Notes under the pieces: model-generated
Databases searched by the model: none
What the model saw: only the letters and a program-made list of their open reading frames with translations
Told to the model about the DNA's origin: nothing
Made by a program: the position numbers and the translations under genes
NCBI RefSeq assembly: GCF_014898055.3
Contig: NW_023605083.1
Span: 90,675,721-90,739,720, forward strand
Length of the DNA: 64,000 bases
Source of the DNA: Talpa occidentalis
Lineage: Eukaryota > Chordata > Mammalia > Eulipotyphla > Talpidae
Direction of reading: 5' to 3'
Shown here: one piece after another, positions 39,700 through 57,700 of the stretch
Layout: each line of letters starts with the position of its first letter
Position numbering within the stretch: the first letter of the stretch is position 1

Positions 39700-41400
39700 C
39701 ATAGCGGCCCTTCTCGGCTCCACCTCACCCTACCCTCTCTGGGCCAGTAAGGGAGGTGGAGGGGGGTGGGAAGACGAATTTAGACGCGCCCTCGGAGTCG
39801 GCCCGGCGCCCCGCCGATAGCGCTGGTGCAGCACTTATCGCACTGCGGGGTGCCCATCCGTTAGGAGCCTCTTTTCCAAAGGACTGCGGGCGCCTCGGGG
39901 CACGACCCCAGCCCATCACGGAATGATGTGGACTCCGCAATGCAAAAGTGAATGAGGATGGCCTCGCCAGGGGGAAAGGCTGTCCACCCGGCTGCTCTGT
40001 AACAGCCGAGCGCCCGGGGCCAGACGGAGGTCCGCCGGGGAAGTGGGTCTCTGCATTCGGGCACTCGCTCCGCCGCGGCGGGCCTCGGGCAGCGCCGGCC
40101 CCGAGTCTGCCGCGGGCCGGGCCGAGAGGGAGGCGCGCCGAGGTCACACGGCCCCTCCTGCCGGCGCCCGAGCGGCCCGCGCCCGGTGACTCACCCCGGC
40201 GGCCCGCTCCCTCGCTCCCCCCTCCCCGTCTGCCCCGCGGTGCCTGCTCCGCCAGCCCCCACCCAGGAATCCCTACACCTCATCTTCCATCTCCCCTCCC
40301 GCCTTATCTCCGGCCTCTCCCTCCAGGGAATTCTCCACCCTGGGGTGGGGGGCGCGGCCGGAGGAGGTCAGGTTATGGCGGGCGGGGAGGCCGCCACGTG
40401 CCCGAGTGCGGCCCCGCCCGAGCGAGCCGGTGACTCAGTCGCGGCGGCTGTCGAGGAACACGGGTTCGGGGGGCGTTGGGCGCCCATCGGGCTCAGAGGG
40501 GTCCCAGGGAGCCGCGCCCGCTCGGCGGGACGAGGGACCAGCGAACCCCTTCCCGCCCAGCGCGCGCCCCTCCCCCAGGGACCGGAAGCGGCCAAGCCCC
40601 TCGGGGGCGCGAGCGGCGGGAGGGGCGGCCGGTCACCCAAACCCGCGGGGGCGCTGCCCCACCCCCTTCCCAGGTGGCGGCGGCCGAACTGGTCTTGCAC
40701 GAGTTCTTAGTATCTAAGTTTTACTGAAAAAGAAGGAAAAAAACCCAACGGGCCCAAAGTAAAAGGGACTTTTTCTTTCTTGAAAAAGTTACAAATCTTG
40801 AAACTTCTTAGTGTTCTTCCGCATTGGGAAGTAGTCCCGCGCGCCCGGCCGCGGCCGCCCACGCTCCGTGCCCTCTGCGGAGACGGGCGACGGGCCGCGG
40901 CCGGGCTTCGAACTGCTGTCTGGGGACGGGCGGGGCTAGACGTGGGGGTGAGGCCTTGGGCTGCAGCGAGTCCAACGCGGGGGTCATCCCCGTGAAGTGG
41001 GGGTGGGCTCGTGAGGCCGACTTGCGCCGACCCGGCAGGCACGGGGAGAGGCGAGCGTCTCCAGAGGCGCCTTCCACCCTGGAAGCGGCCTGGTGTTTAT
41101 CAAATTCCTCCTTTCTAGAATAAATAAAACCCAAAGTGCAGAAGCGCCAACGCGCACGCCGCGCCCCCGCCCCTTCCGCCCGGCAGAAGACACGTCCCCG
41201 GCCCGCCGGCCCCAGCAGGGGGATCCCGAGCGGCGCGGCGGGGCGCGCGCCCGAAGCCGTCCGCCGGCACCAACCGCCCCACGCGCTCTCGCTCCCGGCG
41301 CAGGCGCACGCGCCGCCGCCGCCCGCCGCTCCTTCCCTCCCGCGGAGGGGTGGGGGGTGGTTCCGTTTAACCCTGAGTTCCCCGAGCTGTCTTGAATTCG
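39700..41400. promoter_or_regulatory. Large CpG island between ENO3 and PFN1
   Basis: About 1.7 kb of CpG-rich sequence separates the divergent ENO3 and PFN1 genes. No coding exon is recognised. On the minus strand GCCGGGGTGAGTCAC near 40196 would be a consensus splice donor and could mark an alternative non-coding ENO3 exon. The nearby reading frames are low-complexity GC artefacts. Confidence 0.6.
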
Positions 41401-41649
41401 CTCAGCGTGCAGCTTGCCAGTTCTTTCTCTTTTCAGTTTCCTTCCCTCCTCTGGTCCACTTCTTTCCCCTACACCGAAGTCTGGCTTCTATTAAATACGA
41501 AGTGGGCGAAGCTTAACCCTAATCTTCTTCTACTCACCCCCCATTCTTTTACGTTGCTTTCCATCGAACTCGGCAAATTTTGCAATGGGGGGAGGGATTT
41601 TTAAAAAATTGCATTTGCAAAGTTCGGTATCTGAGCAGGCGGGGGGTTG

Positions 41650-44374
<2,725 letters not shown>

Positions 44375-44639
44375 CCTCGTCTGTCCCTTCCCCTCCACCA
44401 CTCCCCGCTGCTTTGCACCCCTCCTTCCCATACACACGCCCACCCACCATTTTTATTTTGGGGCCATTGCCCCACACCCCTCATTGCTGCCAAAACCACA
44501 AAGGTTGGGGGCTAGGACTATTTGGTCAAGCCTCCCCCTACCCATTCCCTACCTATGTGTGGCTGGAAAAACAATTTTTTTTTTGGTTTTCTTTTGTTTT
44601 GTTTTGTTTTGTTTTTTTCTGAATAAAAAAAGAGTCTAA

Positions 44640-45115
44640 CAAGTGCTGTGTGGTTTTAGCCTGGCTGTCAGGATGCAGAGTAGTTAAGGAGACTTGTCTT
44701 CTTTATACTAGCTTGGGGTTAGGAGCAGGAAGGCTGCACATTTAGGAATTTGAGGTTCTTGGCTCCGTATGCTGGACTAAGCATCTGCTGCAGGTCTACC
44801 TGGCTGGGTGGCCTAGCCCTTCCACAGAGCATTTCTAGCCCTAGATCTTCAGTGCAGTAGCTGAATTGGTAGATAATGGACTAGAGCCACCCAGACCAGA
44901 GAATGGGTCCAGGCCTGCGGGCAAGGCAGGGCCAGTTGAGTCATCCTCATGTGTGGGTGGGGCTCCCCCTCTGAGTCACAACAATTGCCTGCTGGGGCTA
45001 TCCCCATGACTACAGGTTACTCTCCAAGCATTCCCCTGCCCCTTTATGGCAAATAAGGGGGCAGTTTCCCAAAAAGAGAAGGAATTTACCTGTATAATGA
45101 CCTCATCTTTCCTTA
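44640..45115. other. PFN1-RNF167 tail-to-tail spacer
   Basis: About 475 bp between the PFN1 and RNF167 poly(A) sites. No gene, repeat or structured element is recognised. Confidence 0.6.
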
Positions 45116-45308
45116 GTCCACAAAAACAATTTTATTTACCCAGTTAAGTGAAGATCCAGTCCCTTTACACTCCCAACCCCCTCAAAAAGAATGGGGTTGG
45201 CTAAGGAATAAGCCTGGGGCAGAAATGTCCCCCAGCCCTCAACATAAGAGACTAGACGGAAAAAGAGGGGCTGTGCAAAGAGTTCACTGGAGGGGGGAAA
45301 GAGGCGCA

Positions 45309-48994
<3,686 letters not shown>

Positions 48995-49499
48995 GGCAGC
49001 GGGAGGGGAGAGGCTGAGGAGGCCTCGTCTTGGCAGCAGGAGCTGAAGCGTAGTTCTGTGTCCTCTCCTTCAAGATCCCAGGGGCTTAACTACCCCCAGG
49101 TCCCACTTCCCAGCTACATGGGGGCGCGGGGAAAGCGCCCCAACTTGGGGAGTGAGCGATCCAACCCGCTTAGTGGAGTTGGGAGGTAGACACTAAATGT
49201 ATCCTTTTTTGGTATGTGGATGAAATGGGGAAAAGGGATGAAGGCAAGCACAGGTGACAGAAAAACTTCTGGAAGGGTGGGGGAACTCAGGGAGGTGGGA
49301 CTTCCGGCCAGGTGGCCCGTCTTCCTATTCCCAGGAAGAGGGTTTCCGGCAAAGAAAGTCAGGCCGCTTCCAGCATTGGACGCTCAAGATGAAGGACTTC
49401 CGGTCCTAAAAGGCCGGTTAAAAGAAAGGTTAGAAGTGGAGAGAGTAACTGTGGAGATGCAGGGCGCATCGACCCCCTAGGAGAGACCCTCGCTGTTTG

Positions 49500-50100
49500 C
49501 GCTTTAGTGCCGGGACCCAGGAGCTGCGGGCTTACAAACCTCTTATTTCCTCGGGCCGCCGTCGCCACAGCCGCTGCGGTACCTTCAAGTCTCGCGAGAA
49601 TTCTCCACACACTTCCTTCCCACCAGCTGAACGCTTGCTAAATCTATCGCGAGAAACCCAACTCTGGCCTGCCTTGCTCCCTCGATCTCGCGATACCTTC
49701 AAACCACCTCCTTTCCTTTTCCCGCGATTCCAATTTGGTAAAAACTGAACTTACGCTCTGGCTTCCCAACTCAGCCACACCCCTTCTCGCAACACATCCT
49801 TTAGCTCCGCCTTACTCCCGGCCTCCTTTGCGCTGCGCGCCTGCGTCTGCGTCTGCGCCACCTTCCAGCTAGTGCTGGACCTAAGAGCTGGAGGGGCGTG
49901 CGCGCGCCCTCGCCCCTGTTGCGCGCGCGGTGTCACCTTGGGCGCGAGCGGGGCCGCGCGCGCACGGGAGCGGGAGCAGAGGGCCATTGAGTGGCGATGG
50001 CGGCGACAGCGAGTCCTGGGGCCGGCGGGGTGGACGGGAAACCCCGTACCTCCCCTAAGTCCGTCAAGTTCCTGTTTGGGGGCCTGGCCGGGTAAGCTCA
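49500..50100. promoter_or_regulatory. Bidirectional RNF167/SLC25A11 promoter with TCTCGCGAGA elements
   Basis: CpG-rich spacer between divergent genes. A perfect TCTCGCGAGA palindrome lies at 49590-49599, with close variants TATCGCGAGA at 49645-49654 and TCTCGCGATA at 49686-49695. This motif is known to drive TATA-less housekeeping promoters and to bind BANP. No TATA box is seen. Confidence 0.75.
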
Positions 50101-52159
50101 GGCCCCAGGAATGGGAGAGGAGGAGGAAGGGACGGGTGCAAGGAACCGGGCCAGGTTCATCTTTGGGTCTGTTGCTGTGAACCGAGCTGAGACAGGGTCA
50201 GCGGGGTTCCCAGCGTCTAGCGAGGTCCTTGATGGGCTGCCAGGGTCTTTTCACCCATTGCAGGGGCCCTGCTGAGTTCAGGGTCATTGTATGGCCTCCA
50301 CCGGGCTACCTCAGTTTCCCAACCCATCGGCTCTGCTGGGTTGTGTGGGCTTCTGAGTCACTGCATGACTCCTGCCAGGATACCTGGTGTCCTAGGTCAT
50401 GAACGCCTCCCTCCCCTCCTTGCTTGTCCCGACACTGCTTGACCCCCATGGAATTGCTTAGAATACTTTGATTGCATGGCCCCTATTGGACTGTTGAACT
50501 TTTTAGGCTGGTTGCTTTTGGTTCACACAGTAACTCATGCACATGCCTACCAGCTTCCTGAACAGTCATTTGCACGACAGACCCAGCCCTCTGTGACACC
50601 TTAAGGCCAGGCTTCAATGGTCATTGGTAGATTTGGCATACCTGGTCCTTGACTCCATCCCTCTCGTCTCACAGGATGGGAGCTACAGTTTTTGTGCAGC
50701 CCCTGGACCTGGTGAAGAATCGTATGCAGCTGAGTGGAGAAGGGGCCAAGACTCGAGAATACAAAACCAGCTTCCACGCCCTCACTAGCATCCTGAAAAC
50801 AGAAGGACTGAGGGGCATTTATACTGGGTATTGGGGTCACAGAATGGGGGGGGGGTAGGCCGTGGGTTGGCAGCTCCAGAGCTTGGCCTGATGCGCTGAC
50901 CCCTTCACTCTCAGGCTGTCAGCTGGCCTCCTGCGCCAGGCCACCTACACCACCACCCGCCTTGGCATCTATACCGTGCTCTTTGAGCGCCTGACTGGAG
51001 CTGACGGAACACCCCCTGGCTTTCTGCTGAAGGCCCTGATTGGCATGACAGCAGGTGCAACTGGTGCCTTCGTGGGAACACCAGCCGAGGTGGCTCTTAT
51101 TCGCATGACTGCTGATGGCCGGTGAGTTCCAGGTCTCAGCCTACCCCCATCCCCGTTCCCTGAAATCTAAAATGAAAGGACTAAATTTTTATCCTACATC
51201 TAGAGCAAAGCATTCACCTGTTCTGGCCTCCCTTTCTTTGCTCCTGTGGGACAGAGTGGTCTATCCTGAGCTTGGCCCCTCCTTCCTGCCTTCCCACCAG
51301 GCTTCCAGCAGACCAGCGCCGTGGCTACAAGAATGTGTTTAATGCCCTGGTTCGAATCGCCCAAGAGGAGGGTGTTCCCACACTGTGGAGGGTGAGTGAA
51401 GAGGTGGAGATTTGGGGGGTGTGGGGGTCTCGGGCATGTCTCACTCACCCCACCCCACCCCCCAGGGCTGTATCCCTACCATGGCTCGGGCTGTCGTCGT
51501 CAATGCTGCTCAGCTCGCTTCTTACTCCCAATCCAAGCAGTTCTTACTGGATTCAGGTGAGACCCGGAGCTGGGCCCTCAGCTCCCAGCCTGGCCAGGAC
51601 CAGTTCCAAGCTGACTGTTACCTCCTGCTCTGCCTCCCTCAGGTTACTTTTCTGATAACATCCTGTGCCACTTCTGTGCCAGCATGATCAGCGGCCTGGT
51701 CACCACGGCCGCCTCTATGCCTGTGGACATTGTCAAGACCCGGTGAGTATGCAGACCTGGGCTTGAAGAGGGATGGAAGGGCTCTCTTTGTGGCCTCTTC
51801 CGCTCTAGAATGACCCTTTCTCCTTTCTAGAATCCAGAACATGCGAATGATTGATGGGAAACCAGAATACAAGAACGGACTGGTGAGGAAGCAGGGCTCG
51901 GGGCTTGGGTTGCCCTGGGAGGCTGTGAGGGTAGCTGGGTAAGAGGCACGGGACCCCAAAAGCCAGGTCCTAGCCCTAGCACCCTGCCTGCCTGCCTGTC
52001 TAGGATGTGCTGATGAAGGTCGTCCGCTATGAGGGCTTCTTCAGCCTGTGGAAGGGCTTCACACCGTACTATGCCCGCCTGGGTCCCCACACCGTCCTCA
52101 CCTTCATCTTCTTGGAGCAGATGAACAAGGCCTACAAGCGTCTCTTCCTCAGTGGCTGA
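49997..52159 (+). CDS. SLC25A11: SLC25A11, mitochondrial 2-oxoglutarate/malate carrier
   Basis: Coding exons: 49997-50091, 50675-50827, 50915-51121, 51301-51391, 51466-51556, 51643-51742, 51831-51882, 52004-52159, giving 314 residues plus stop, as in human. It exchanges 2-oxoglutarate for malate across the inner mitochondrial membrane in the malate-aspartate shuttle. Three mitochondrial-carrier repeats are visible through their signatures PLDLVKNR, PAEVALIR and PVDIVKTR, each ending a transmembrane helix, with six helices in total. There is no cleaved presequence. The protein starts MAATASPGAGGVDGKPRT. It shares its promoter with RNF167. Poly(A) signal AATAAA at 52597-52602. Confidence 0.96.
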
Positions 52160-52619
52160 GGCGGGTGAGGATTTGGAGCCAGTGTGCGGGGCTCCCACTC
52201 ACCTGTTATTCCTACAGTCAGTGTGTCCCTGTGGGCCTGAACTCTATTGCCCTAGGCCCCTCTATTTATTTTTCCTCCACAGTGTGGCTCCCTGCTCCAC
52301 GGTAAAGGACTTTGGTCTGTCCTGCCCTTGCTCCAGCTTGTCCTGCTTGTCCTCCTCCTCCACCTCTCTGTCCCTGGCTGTGCCTTGGGAGGAACTGGGA
52401 AACTCCCTGAGGATTTCCCACCTTCTCTTGGGTATTAGTTTCAGGACACATAGGACAGCAGAAGAACCCCCCCATCTCAGTGGGGATTGCAAGGCAGAGC
52501 TGAGGGGACAGGAGAGAACAAGCTATCCAGATGGTCAGAGGGTCTTCAGTGGGAGGATGTGGCCCTTCCTCCCTCCACCTCACTGAGGACATAATCAATA
52601 AACCGGATTGATGACACCA

Positions 52620-54530
52620 CGCCCAAATCTGGAGAATTGTGGAGGTGTGGAGGGGGCAGAGACCGAACAAAGAAGAGGATACCCTTGGAGAACAGGAACT
52701 GGAGTTTTTAAGAAAAATTATTAAAGAAAAAGCATCCGCTGGTTTTATGCAAATCTTTTGTAAGTCAGTCTTGTTGCAGCAGCTGACAGGGTGAGGAAAA
52801 CCAAAACTCTGGGCTCTTTGTGTTGCATCTAGCCACTTGCCAAGAACCATGACAGATGCACAAGTCAGAGTCATCTCACCTAATCCCCAGGAAAATCCTC
52901 TGGGATCTGGTGACTGCTTCTGCAACCTAAAGAGGGAGAGAATAGAGTCTGTGGGAAGGTAAATTTGATTGGGGGATGGTGAAGGAGGTAGGGCTTGAGG
53001 GAATAAGTATGGAGGGAACTAGGAAGGTGCTGGCCAGACTGGACCTGGGCTCCAGGCTGGATCAGAGAGAGTGACAGCTTTATCTGTTTTTTTTTTTTTT
53101 TTTTTTTAAGATTTATTTTTATTTATGCATACAAGAACTGGGGTGTAGGCCAGAGGTGTGGGGGTGAGAGGATTCACCAAAGAAGGAATGGGGAGCAGAA
53201 CAGGCAGATCTACTGAAATCCCCTGCTGAGGCGAGCAACGGATGAGACAGGAGAGTTCTGCTGCTGCCATGTGGGCCAGCTCCTTGGCCGGGGATCGAAC
53301 TCTTGCTGCAGTGGCTGAGGCTAGCTTGATAGGGCTGAGAGTTTAACCCCTGTGCCACCAGGGAGGCCCATTTATTCATTTCTTTAGAAGGATTATGTGA
53401 CTTGCAGGCACCTAAAAACCTCTTGGTGCATAAAAAGGCATGAGAAGGTCAACTGGAAGGAGGCCTAGGCAGTGAGTTTGAGGGCTTCGTGCCAGCCCAG
53501 GGGATAGGCAGGCAGCAGGTGGGAGCTGTCCTCTTGGCAGAGGCTTTCAGTAGAAGAGGAGGAGCTCAGTAGTCAGGTGTCCCTTCTAGACCCTCCCACC
53601 TCTGCCTCTCTTAACCCCTTTATGCCTGTGCTGCCATGGTGGCCACTTTGAGACTCATGAAGCCTGCATCTTGTCTGCAAGGAGTTACAAGTCCAGAGAA
53701 TAAGTTGACATAGGAGCAGTTGGGAAAGTGGGAGCATCAAAGGGTAACTTGGAGCACCTGATCCAGCCTGGGGAGGAAAGACCTGTGCAGTATGGCAGTT
53801 AGATGAGTGGGGGACGGGAACTGGGTAGCACTCCTGGCTGAAAAGAGCAAAGGTTTAGAGGAGAAACAGGGATCAGGTGATCTATGCAGTTTGCAGTAGC
53901 TCCAGCACAGGTTGTGAAGTGTACCTTGGGAGAGAGGAAGCTGGGTTGTTGCATAGGGGCAGTGTGCAGCAGTCCTTGCTTGCTCAACTCAAGAGTTTGT
54001 TCTCTATCTGTGGAGGAGTTCAAAGCAGGAGAGTGATGCGATCAGGTTCTCCAGTTGATTCTTCTCTAACACCTTCTGGAGGGGTCATCTCCTGGAGCCA
54101 GAAAGTCTCAGCCTTCATTTCCCATTCTCTGTGCTGAAAGTTCTGGTTTGCTTGGAGGCAAGGCAGGAGAGAGCCCCATCCAGCATGGTCAGGGGACTGG
54201 GACAATTGGTGGCACCAGGGAAGAGAAGTGGGTTCTATTTGCCTGTGTCCTAACTTGACTGGGAAACCAGACACTATTGAGCAAAACCCACCGAGGTGGG
54301 ACGCTGACAGGCCCCCTCCCCTTGTCCTGACCGGTGTGTTTCTGAGGCCACATGGGGTGAACACGTACCTACTTTTGCACTTAGTTCTGTAGGGTGCAGG
54401 CAGGTAGGCCTCAGCACTATCGTTAAGATCCAGGGAGATGTTTCTTGAACTGGAAACTGATGCTTGGGGTTACCTGCTGGGTGGTCACCCCTGGAGGAGA
54501 GAAGGGAACCCCCAGACCAAGGCAGTACAG
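52620..54530. other. SLC25A11-GP1BA tail-to-tail spacer
   Basis: No gene is recognised. It contains one antisense T+ SINE (53087-53369) and unremarkable unique sequence. A minus-strand AATAAA (TTTATT at 54545-54550) could be a distal GP1BA poly(A) signal. Confidence 0.55.
53087..53369 (-). repeat. T+ SINE, antisense
   Basis: Long poly-T, full body and head ending CCACCAGGGAGGCCC. Box-B-like GGTTCGATCC region is recognisable on the minus strand. Confidence 0.85.
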
Positions 54531-54796
54531 GCTAAGATTAGTGCTTTATTGGGTGAGTAGTGCCACTGGGTGGGGAGGGCACTTGGAATTTGAGAGTGAT
54601 AGTGACAGCCATGCCTAAAAAACTAAATTAAAAAAATATATATACAAATAACAGGCAGTGGTGGAAAACTAGAAAAGGCTAAGCAGAGGAAAAGAAGATA
54701 AAGCGACCTGCATCTATATGACAGATAATCAGGGCTCATGTATTGCTAAATCTGTTTTCAATACATAGATACATGTAGAAGCCATGCTCTTTCTGT

Positions 54797-54802
54797 TTTA
54801 TT
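54797..54802 (-). terminator. GP1BA: Candidate GP1BA poly(A) signal
   Basis: TTTATT on plus reads AATAAA on minus, about 410 bp after the stop codon, which includes a 118-bp SINE insertion. An alternative signal lies at 54545-54550. Confidence 0.5.
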
Positions 54803-54981
54803 TGCTAAAATTTTCTTTAAACTTCCCCAAAAGTGATGGTAATAACTGCCCATCCAGCTCCACCCCCCTGTAGCACAGGAACTTTGTTCTGTGACCCACT
54901 CCATAACCCAATTCCTCCATCTTCCCACCCTCCTGATTTGCTGGGTCTGAAATTGTGTGCCTCTGTTGTGAAGAGATTTCT

Positions 54982-55099
54982 TTTTTTTTTTTTTTTTTTG
55001 GTGGGACCCTCGCGGGTGGCCAGGGATTGAACTGGCGCTGCAGAGGCTGCGGGCAGCCTCGCAACCCAGCGCTCAACCGCTGCGCCACCAGAGGAGGCC
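54982..55099 (-). repeat. Short tRNA-head-only SINE with perfect 19-bp target duplication
   Basis: Poly-T, then about 97 bp equal to the tRNA-like head of the T+ SINE, lacking the body and the AATAAA tail. It is flanked by CTGTTGTGAAGAGATTTCT (54963-54981 and 55100-55118) without mismatch, so it is young. It lies in the GP1BA 3' UTR, about 110 bp after the stop. Confidence 0.9.
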
Positions 55100-55212
55100 C
55101 TGTTGTGAAGAGATTTCTGATAAAAAGACCTCCCCTGACTGACTCCTTGCCCACCCACCCCCAGCTAAATCCCAGTAGGAAAGCCCATGAGAGCCTCTCA
55201 AACCACCCACCC

Positions 55213-57249
55213 TCACAGGCTGTGGCCACTGTACCTCACACCTACTGTACCCAGCAGGTCCTGACCACGACTTAGACTCAGGGCTGAGGGCCGCCGTCCT
55301 GCCACCAAAGGCCCCATGCGGCCATTAGGCCGTATCCACAGGAAGAGGCTGGAGCGAAAAGTGGGGAGTGATCCTTGAAGGAAGAGCAGCCGGGCCCGAG
55401 GCATGGTCACTTGCCTTCCCCTCTGCAGCTCCAGATGTGCGGTGTACATGGCAGTGGCCAGAGCAATAGACTGACCAAGGCTCAGGGCCTGTGGTTTCAC
55501 ATGCCAGACCCAGGTCAGCAACAGAATAAGGACCACGGAGGCAACCAGTAGCCAGAGGAGACCCAAAATGTAGAAGCCCAGCGGGAGGAGGCAGCAAAAG
55601 TCAGGCTGGAGGAAAGGATCATTTCTAGAGCTGTCAAAATTCCTTTGAATCACCCCACGGGCATTTGAGAAGTTGATATCTTCAAAGAGGATTGTTGTGA
55701 ATTCTAAAGAACTAGGTTGTGTGGTGGTCTGGCTTGTGAACTCAGGCGTGGTTGTGGGTCCTGGGATGGTTAGAGTTATGGGTTCTGGGGTGGTCGAGGT
55801 TGTGGTGGGCTCCGGGGTGGTCCGGGTGGTGGTGGGCTCTGGGGGGGTCGGGATGGTGGTGGGCTCCGGGGTGGTCCTGGTGGTGGTGGGCTCTGGTGTG
55901 GTCCGGGTGGTGATTGGCTCCGGGGTGGTCGGGGTGGTGGTGGGCTCCGGTGTGGTCCGGGTGGTGGTTGGCTCCGGGGGGGTCGGCATGGTGGTGGGCT
56001 CTGGGGTGGTCGGGGTGGTGGTGGGCTCTGGGGTGGTCCGGGTGGTGGTTGGCTTCGGGGGGGTCCGGGTGGTGGTGGGCTCTGGGGTGGTCGGGGTGGT
56101 GCTGGGCTCTGGGGTTGTAAGCTCTAGGGTCATATGGGGTATGGGGAGTTCAGTAGTGGGTCTCGGAGGTGTGGAGAGTGTGAGGGCTTCTGTGGTCATT
56201 GGGAATGTGGTCTGTGTCTCAGTGGATTCTTGGGTTGGTGACAAGTAGGGCATTCGGCTGTTTAGAATATTGCTTGATTCTGAGGAGAGTAGTCCCGGGT
56301 GGGGTGTATGGGCTTCCGTGATGGTGGAGAACCTGCTCACAGCCCTTGTGGTAGGCTTCTCTTCTAAATAGTCGTCATAGTCTGTGTCATCCCCATCATT
56401 GGGGCTGGGGCACCCTTCCCCTGGGTACTGGTAGACAGGAACTTTGATTAAATTCACACACTGCACACTTTTCACATTGGGGGTCATGGCCTTGACATCC
56501 ACACCCTCCTGCCATAAATAGACATTGTTGGCATTGTCCTGCAGCCAGCGACGGAAATAGAGGACCTCGCAGTCACAGTACCAGGGGTTGCCTTGTAGAA
56601 AAACAAAAGGCAGGAGGAGATTCCCAAAGAAACCCTTCGGTATGGTGCGCAGCCAGTTCTGGTGCAGGTAGAGTGTGTCGAGTTCCTCCAACCCATCCAG
56701 GAGCCCAGGGGGCAGCTCCTTCAACTTGTTATCAGCCAGACTGAGCTTCCTGAGCTGTGGTGTGGGCGCCAGCAGCGGAGGGGGCAGAGTGCTCAGCTTA
56801 TTGCCACGCAGGTAGAGCTCGTGGAGCCGACTCAGGCCATCCAGGGAGTGGGGAGACAAGGAGGCCAACTGGTTGAAGGAGGCATCCAGGGTAGTGAGTG
56901 CTGGCAGTGCCTGTCCCAGCGGGGGCAGGCGTTTCAGCTTATTGTGTGATATGTCCAGGGTCTCCAGCAGTGGCAGGGTCCCGCCAGTCTGCAGCTCGGC
57001 CAGCTGACTCTCACGTAGGTGCAGCTGAGTGAGGCGAGTCAGAGGCAACAGGGAAGCCGTGGAGAAGGTGCCCAGGGCGTTCTCACCCAGGCGGAGGATG
57101 GTTGTGTCAGTTGGCAGGCCTGGAGGCAGGGCCTTCAACCCCCGATTCTCACAGTTCACTTCCACCTGGCTGGCCACTCTGGAGACCTCACAGATGGAGT
57201 GGGGGTGTGAAGCGCTTGGCAGCAGGAGCAGCAAGAACAGGAGAGGCAT
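55213..57249 (-). CDS. GP1BA: GP1BA, platelet glycoprotein Ib alpha chain
   Basis: A single coding exon of 678 codons plus stop. It is the von Willebrand factor receptor subunit of the platelet GPIb-IX-V complex. Layout: signal peptide [19 protein letters not shown]-flank with paired Cys (ICEV...VNCEN); about seven to eight leucine-rich repeats (about 40-220); C-flank [19 protein letters not shown]; acidic sulfated-Tyr-type stretch [13 protein letters not shown] (about 290); a long Thr/Pro mucin-like stalk with about 11 ten-residue repeats (about 380-490); one transmembrane helix ([21 protein letters not shown], about 555-580); and a cytoplasmic tail for filamin and 14-3-3 ending RYSGHSL. I chose 57249 rather than the upstream in-frame ATG at 57312 because an acceptor (CCCACAG) ends at 57256, leaving the 6-base 5' UTR remnant known for this gene; the upstream ATG lies in the intron. 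Neighbour SLC25A11 is convergent. Confidence 0.96.
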   Translation of the reverse strand: MPLLFLLLLLPSASHPHSICEVSRVASQVEVNCENRGLKALPPGLPTDTTILRLGENALGTFSTASLLPLTRLTQLHLRESQLAELQTGGTLPLLETLDISHNKLKRLPPLGQALPALTTLDASFNQLASLSPHSLDGLSRLHELYLRGNKLSTLPPPLLAPTPQLRKLSLADNKLKELPPGLLDGLEELDTLYLHQNWLRTIPKGFFGNLLLPFVFLQGNPWYCDCEVLYFRRWLQDNANNVYLWQEGVDVKAMTPNVKSVQCVNLIKVPVYQYPGEGCPSPNDGDDTDYDDYLEEKPTTRAVSRFSTITEAHTPHPGLLSSESSNILNSRMPYLSPTQESTETQTTFPMTTEALTLSTPPRPTTELPIPHMTLELTTPEPSTTPTTPEPTTTRTPPKPTTTRTTPEPTTTPTTPEPTTMPTPPEPTTTRTTPEPTTTPTTPEPITTRTTPEPTTTRTTPEPTTIPTPPEPTTTRTTPEPTTTSTTPEPITLTIPGPTTTPEFTSQTTTQPSSLEFTTILFEDINFSNARGVIQRNFDSSRNDPFLQPDFCCLLPLGFYILGLLWLLVASVVLILLLTWVWHVKPQALSLGQSIALATAMYTAHLELQRGRQVTMPRARLLFLQGSLPTFRSSLFLWIRPNGRMGPLVAGRRPSALSLSRGQDLLGTVGVRYSGHSL
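55785..56115 (-). repeat. 30-bp coding minisatellite in GP1BA (10-residue mucin repeats)
   Basis: About eleven tandem copies of a 30-bp unit encode variants of [10 protein letters not shown]. Thr and Ser are O-glycosylation sites in this stalk. Human GP1BA also has a stalk VNTR but with a 13-residue unit. The antisense strand has an open frame of Val/Gly repeats, a by-product. Confidence 0.85.
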
Positions 57250-57489
57250 GGGGACCTGTGGGCGAGGGGGCTTGAGTGGGCACCCCCCCCCCCGCCCTCC
57301 CATCCCTGGCATTATTTCCCAGACCCCAACCTACCTACCCCCTGCCCACCCACTCTGCTGCAGCCTCCAGGATCCCTGCCAGAAACTGACCTCCCACCAG
57401 TGCTCTCCACACCCCTCTAAACTGCTAGCTCCTCAACTGCTTGGCTCCCATCCCACCCTTAGAACCCCCTCCTCCCCCAGCCCCAAACT

Positions 57490-57700
57490 CAGCTTACAGG
57501 CAGGCAGCAAGACCTCCGCAGGCACAGAGCTTCTTCCAGGGTGTGACTCAGTTCTTCTCTGTTCCAGCTCTCGAGGAGGGCCTGGTCTGGGGCAGGAAGG
57601 CGGTGGGCATGGGGAGGAAGTGCCAGCCTGATAGGGACTCCTGTGACCCGGGAATTCCCGGACACAGGCCCTTATCACCTCCTTCCACCACTTTCCCTCA
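57490..57700 (-). promoter_or_regulatory. GP1BA: GP1BA first exon and GATA-type promoter
   Basis: On the minus strand CTGCCT|GTAAGCT (57498) is a plausible donor ending the untranslated first exon. A GATA motif (TGATAAG on minus, 57671-57677) and GGAAGTG-type ETS-like sequence (about 57618) lie upstream. GATA and Ets control of GP1BA in megakaryocytes is established. Confidence 0.55.

Noticed and set aside
40186..40717. Several overlapping 100-170 codon frames in the ENO3-PFN1 CpG island
   Set aside because: Stop-poor GC-rich sequence yields long frames on all strands. Composition is Arg/Pro/Gly/Ala without motifs.
52266..52925. 219-codon minus-strand frame across the SLC25A11 3' UTR
   Set aside because: Chance frame over the UTR and spacer; no splice context, no recognised domain.
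55673..56248. 191-codon open frame antisense to GP1BA rich in Val/Gly repeats
   Set aside because: It is the complement of the 30-bp stalk minisatellite. A repeat with a unit divisible by three stays open on both strands. No start context or homology supports it.
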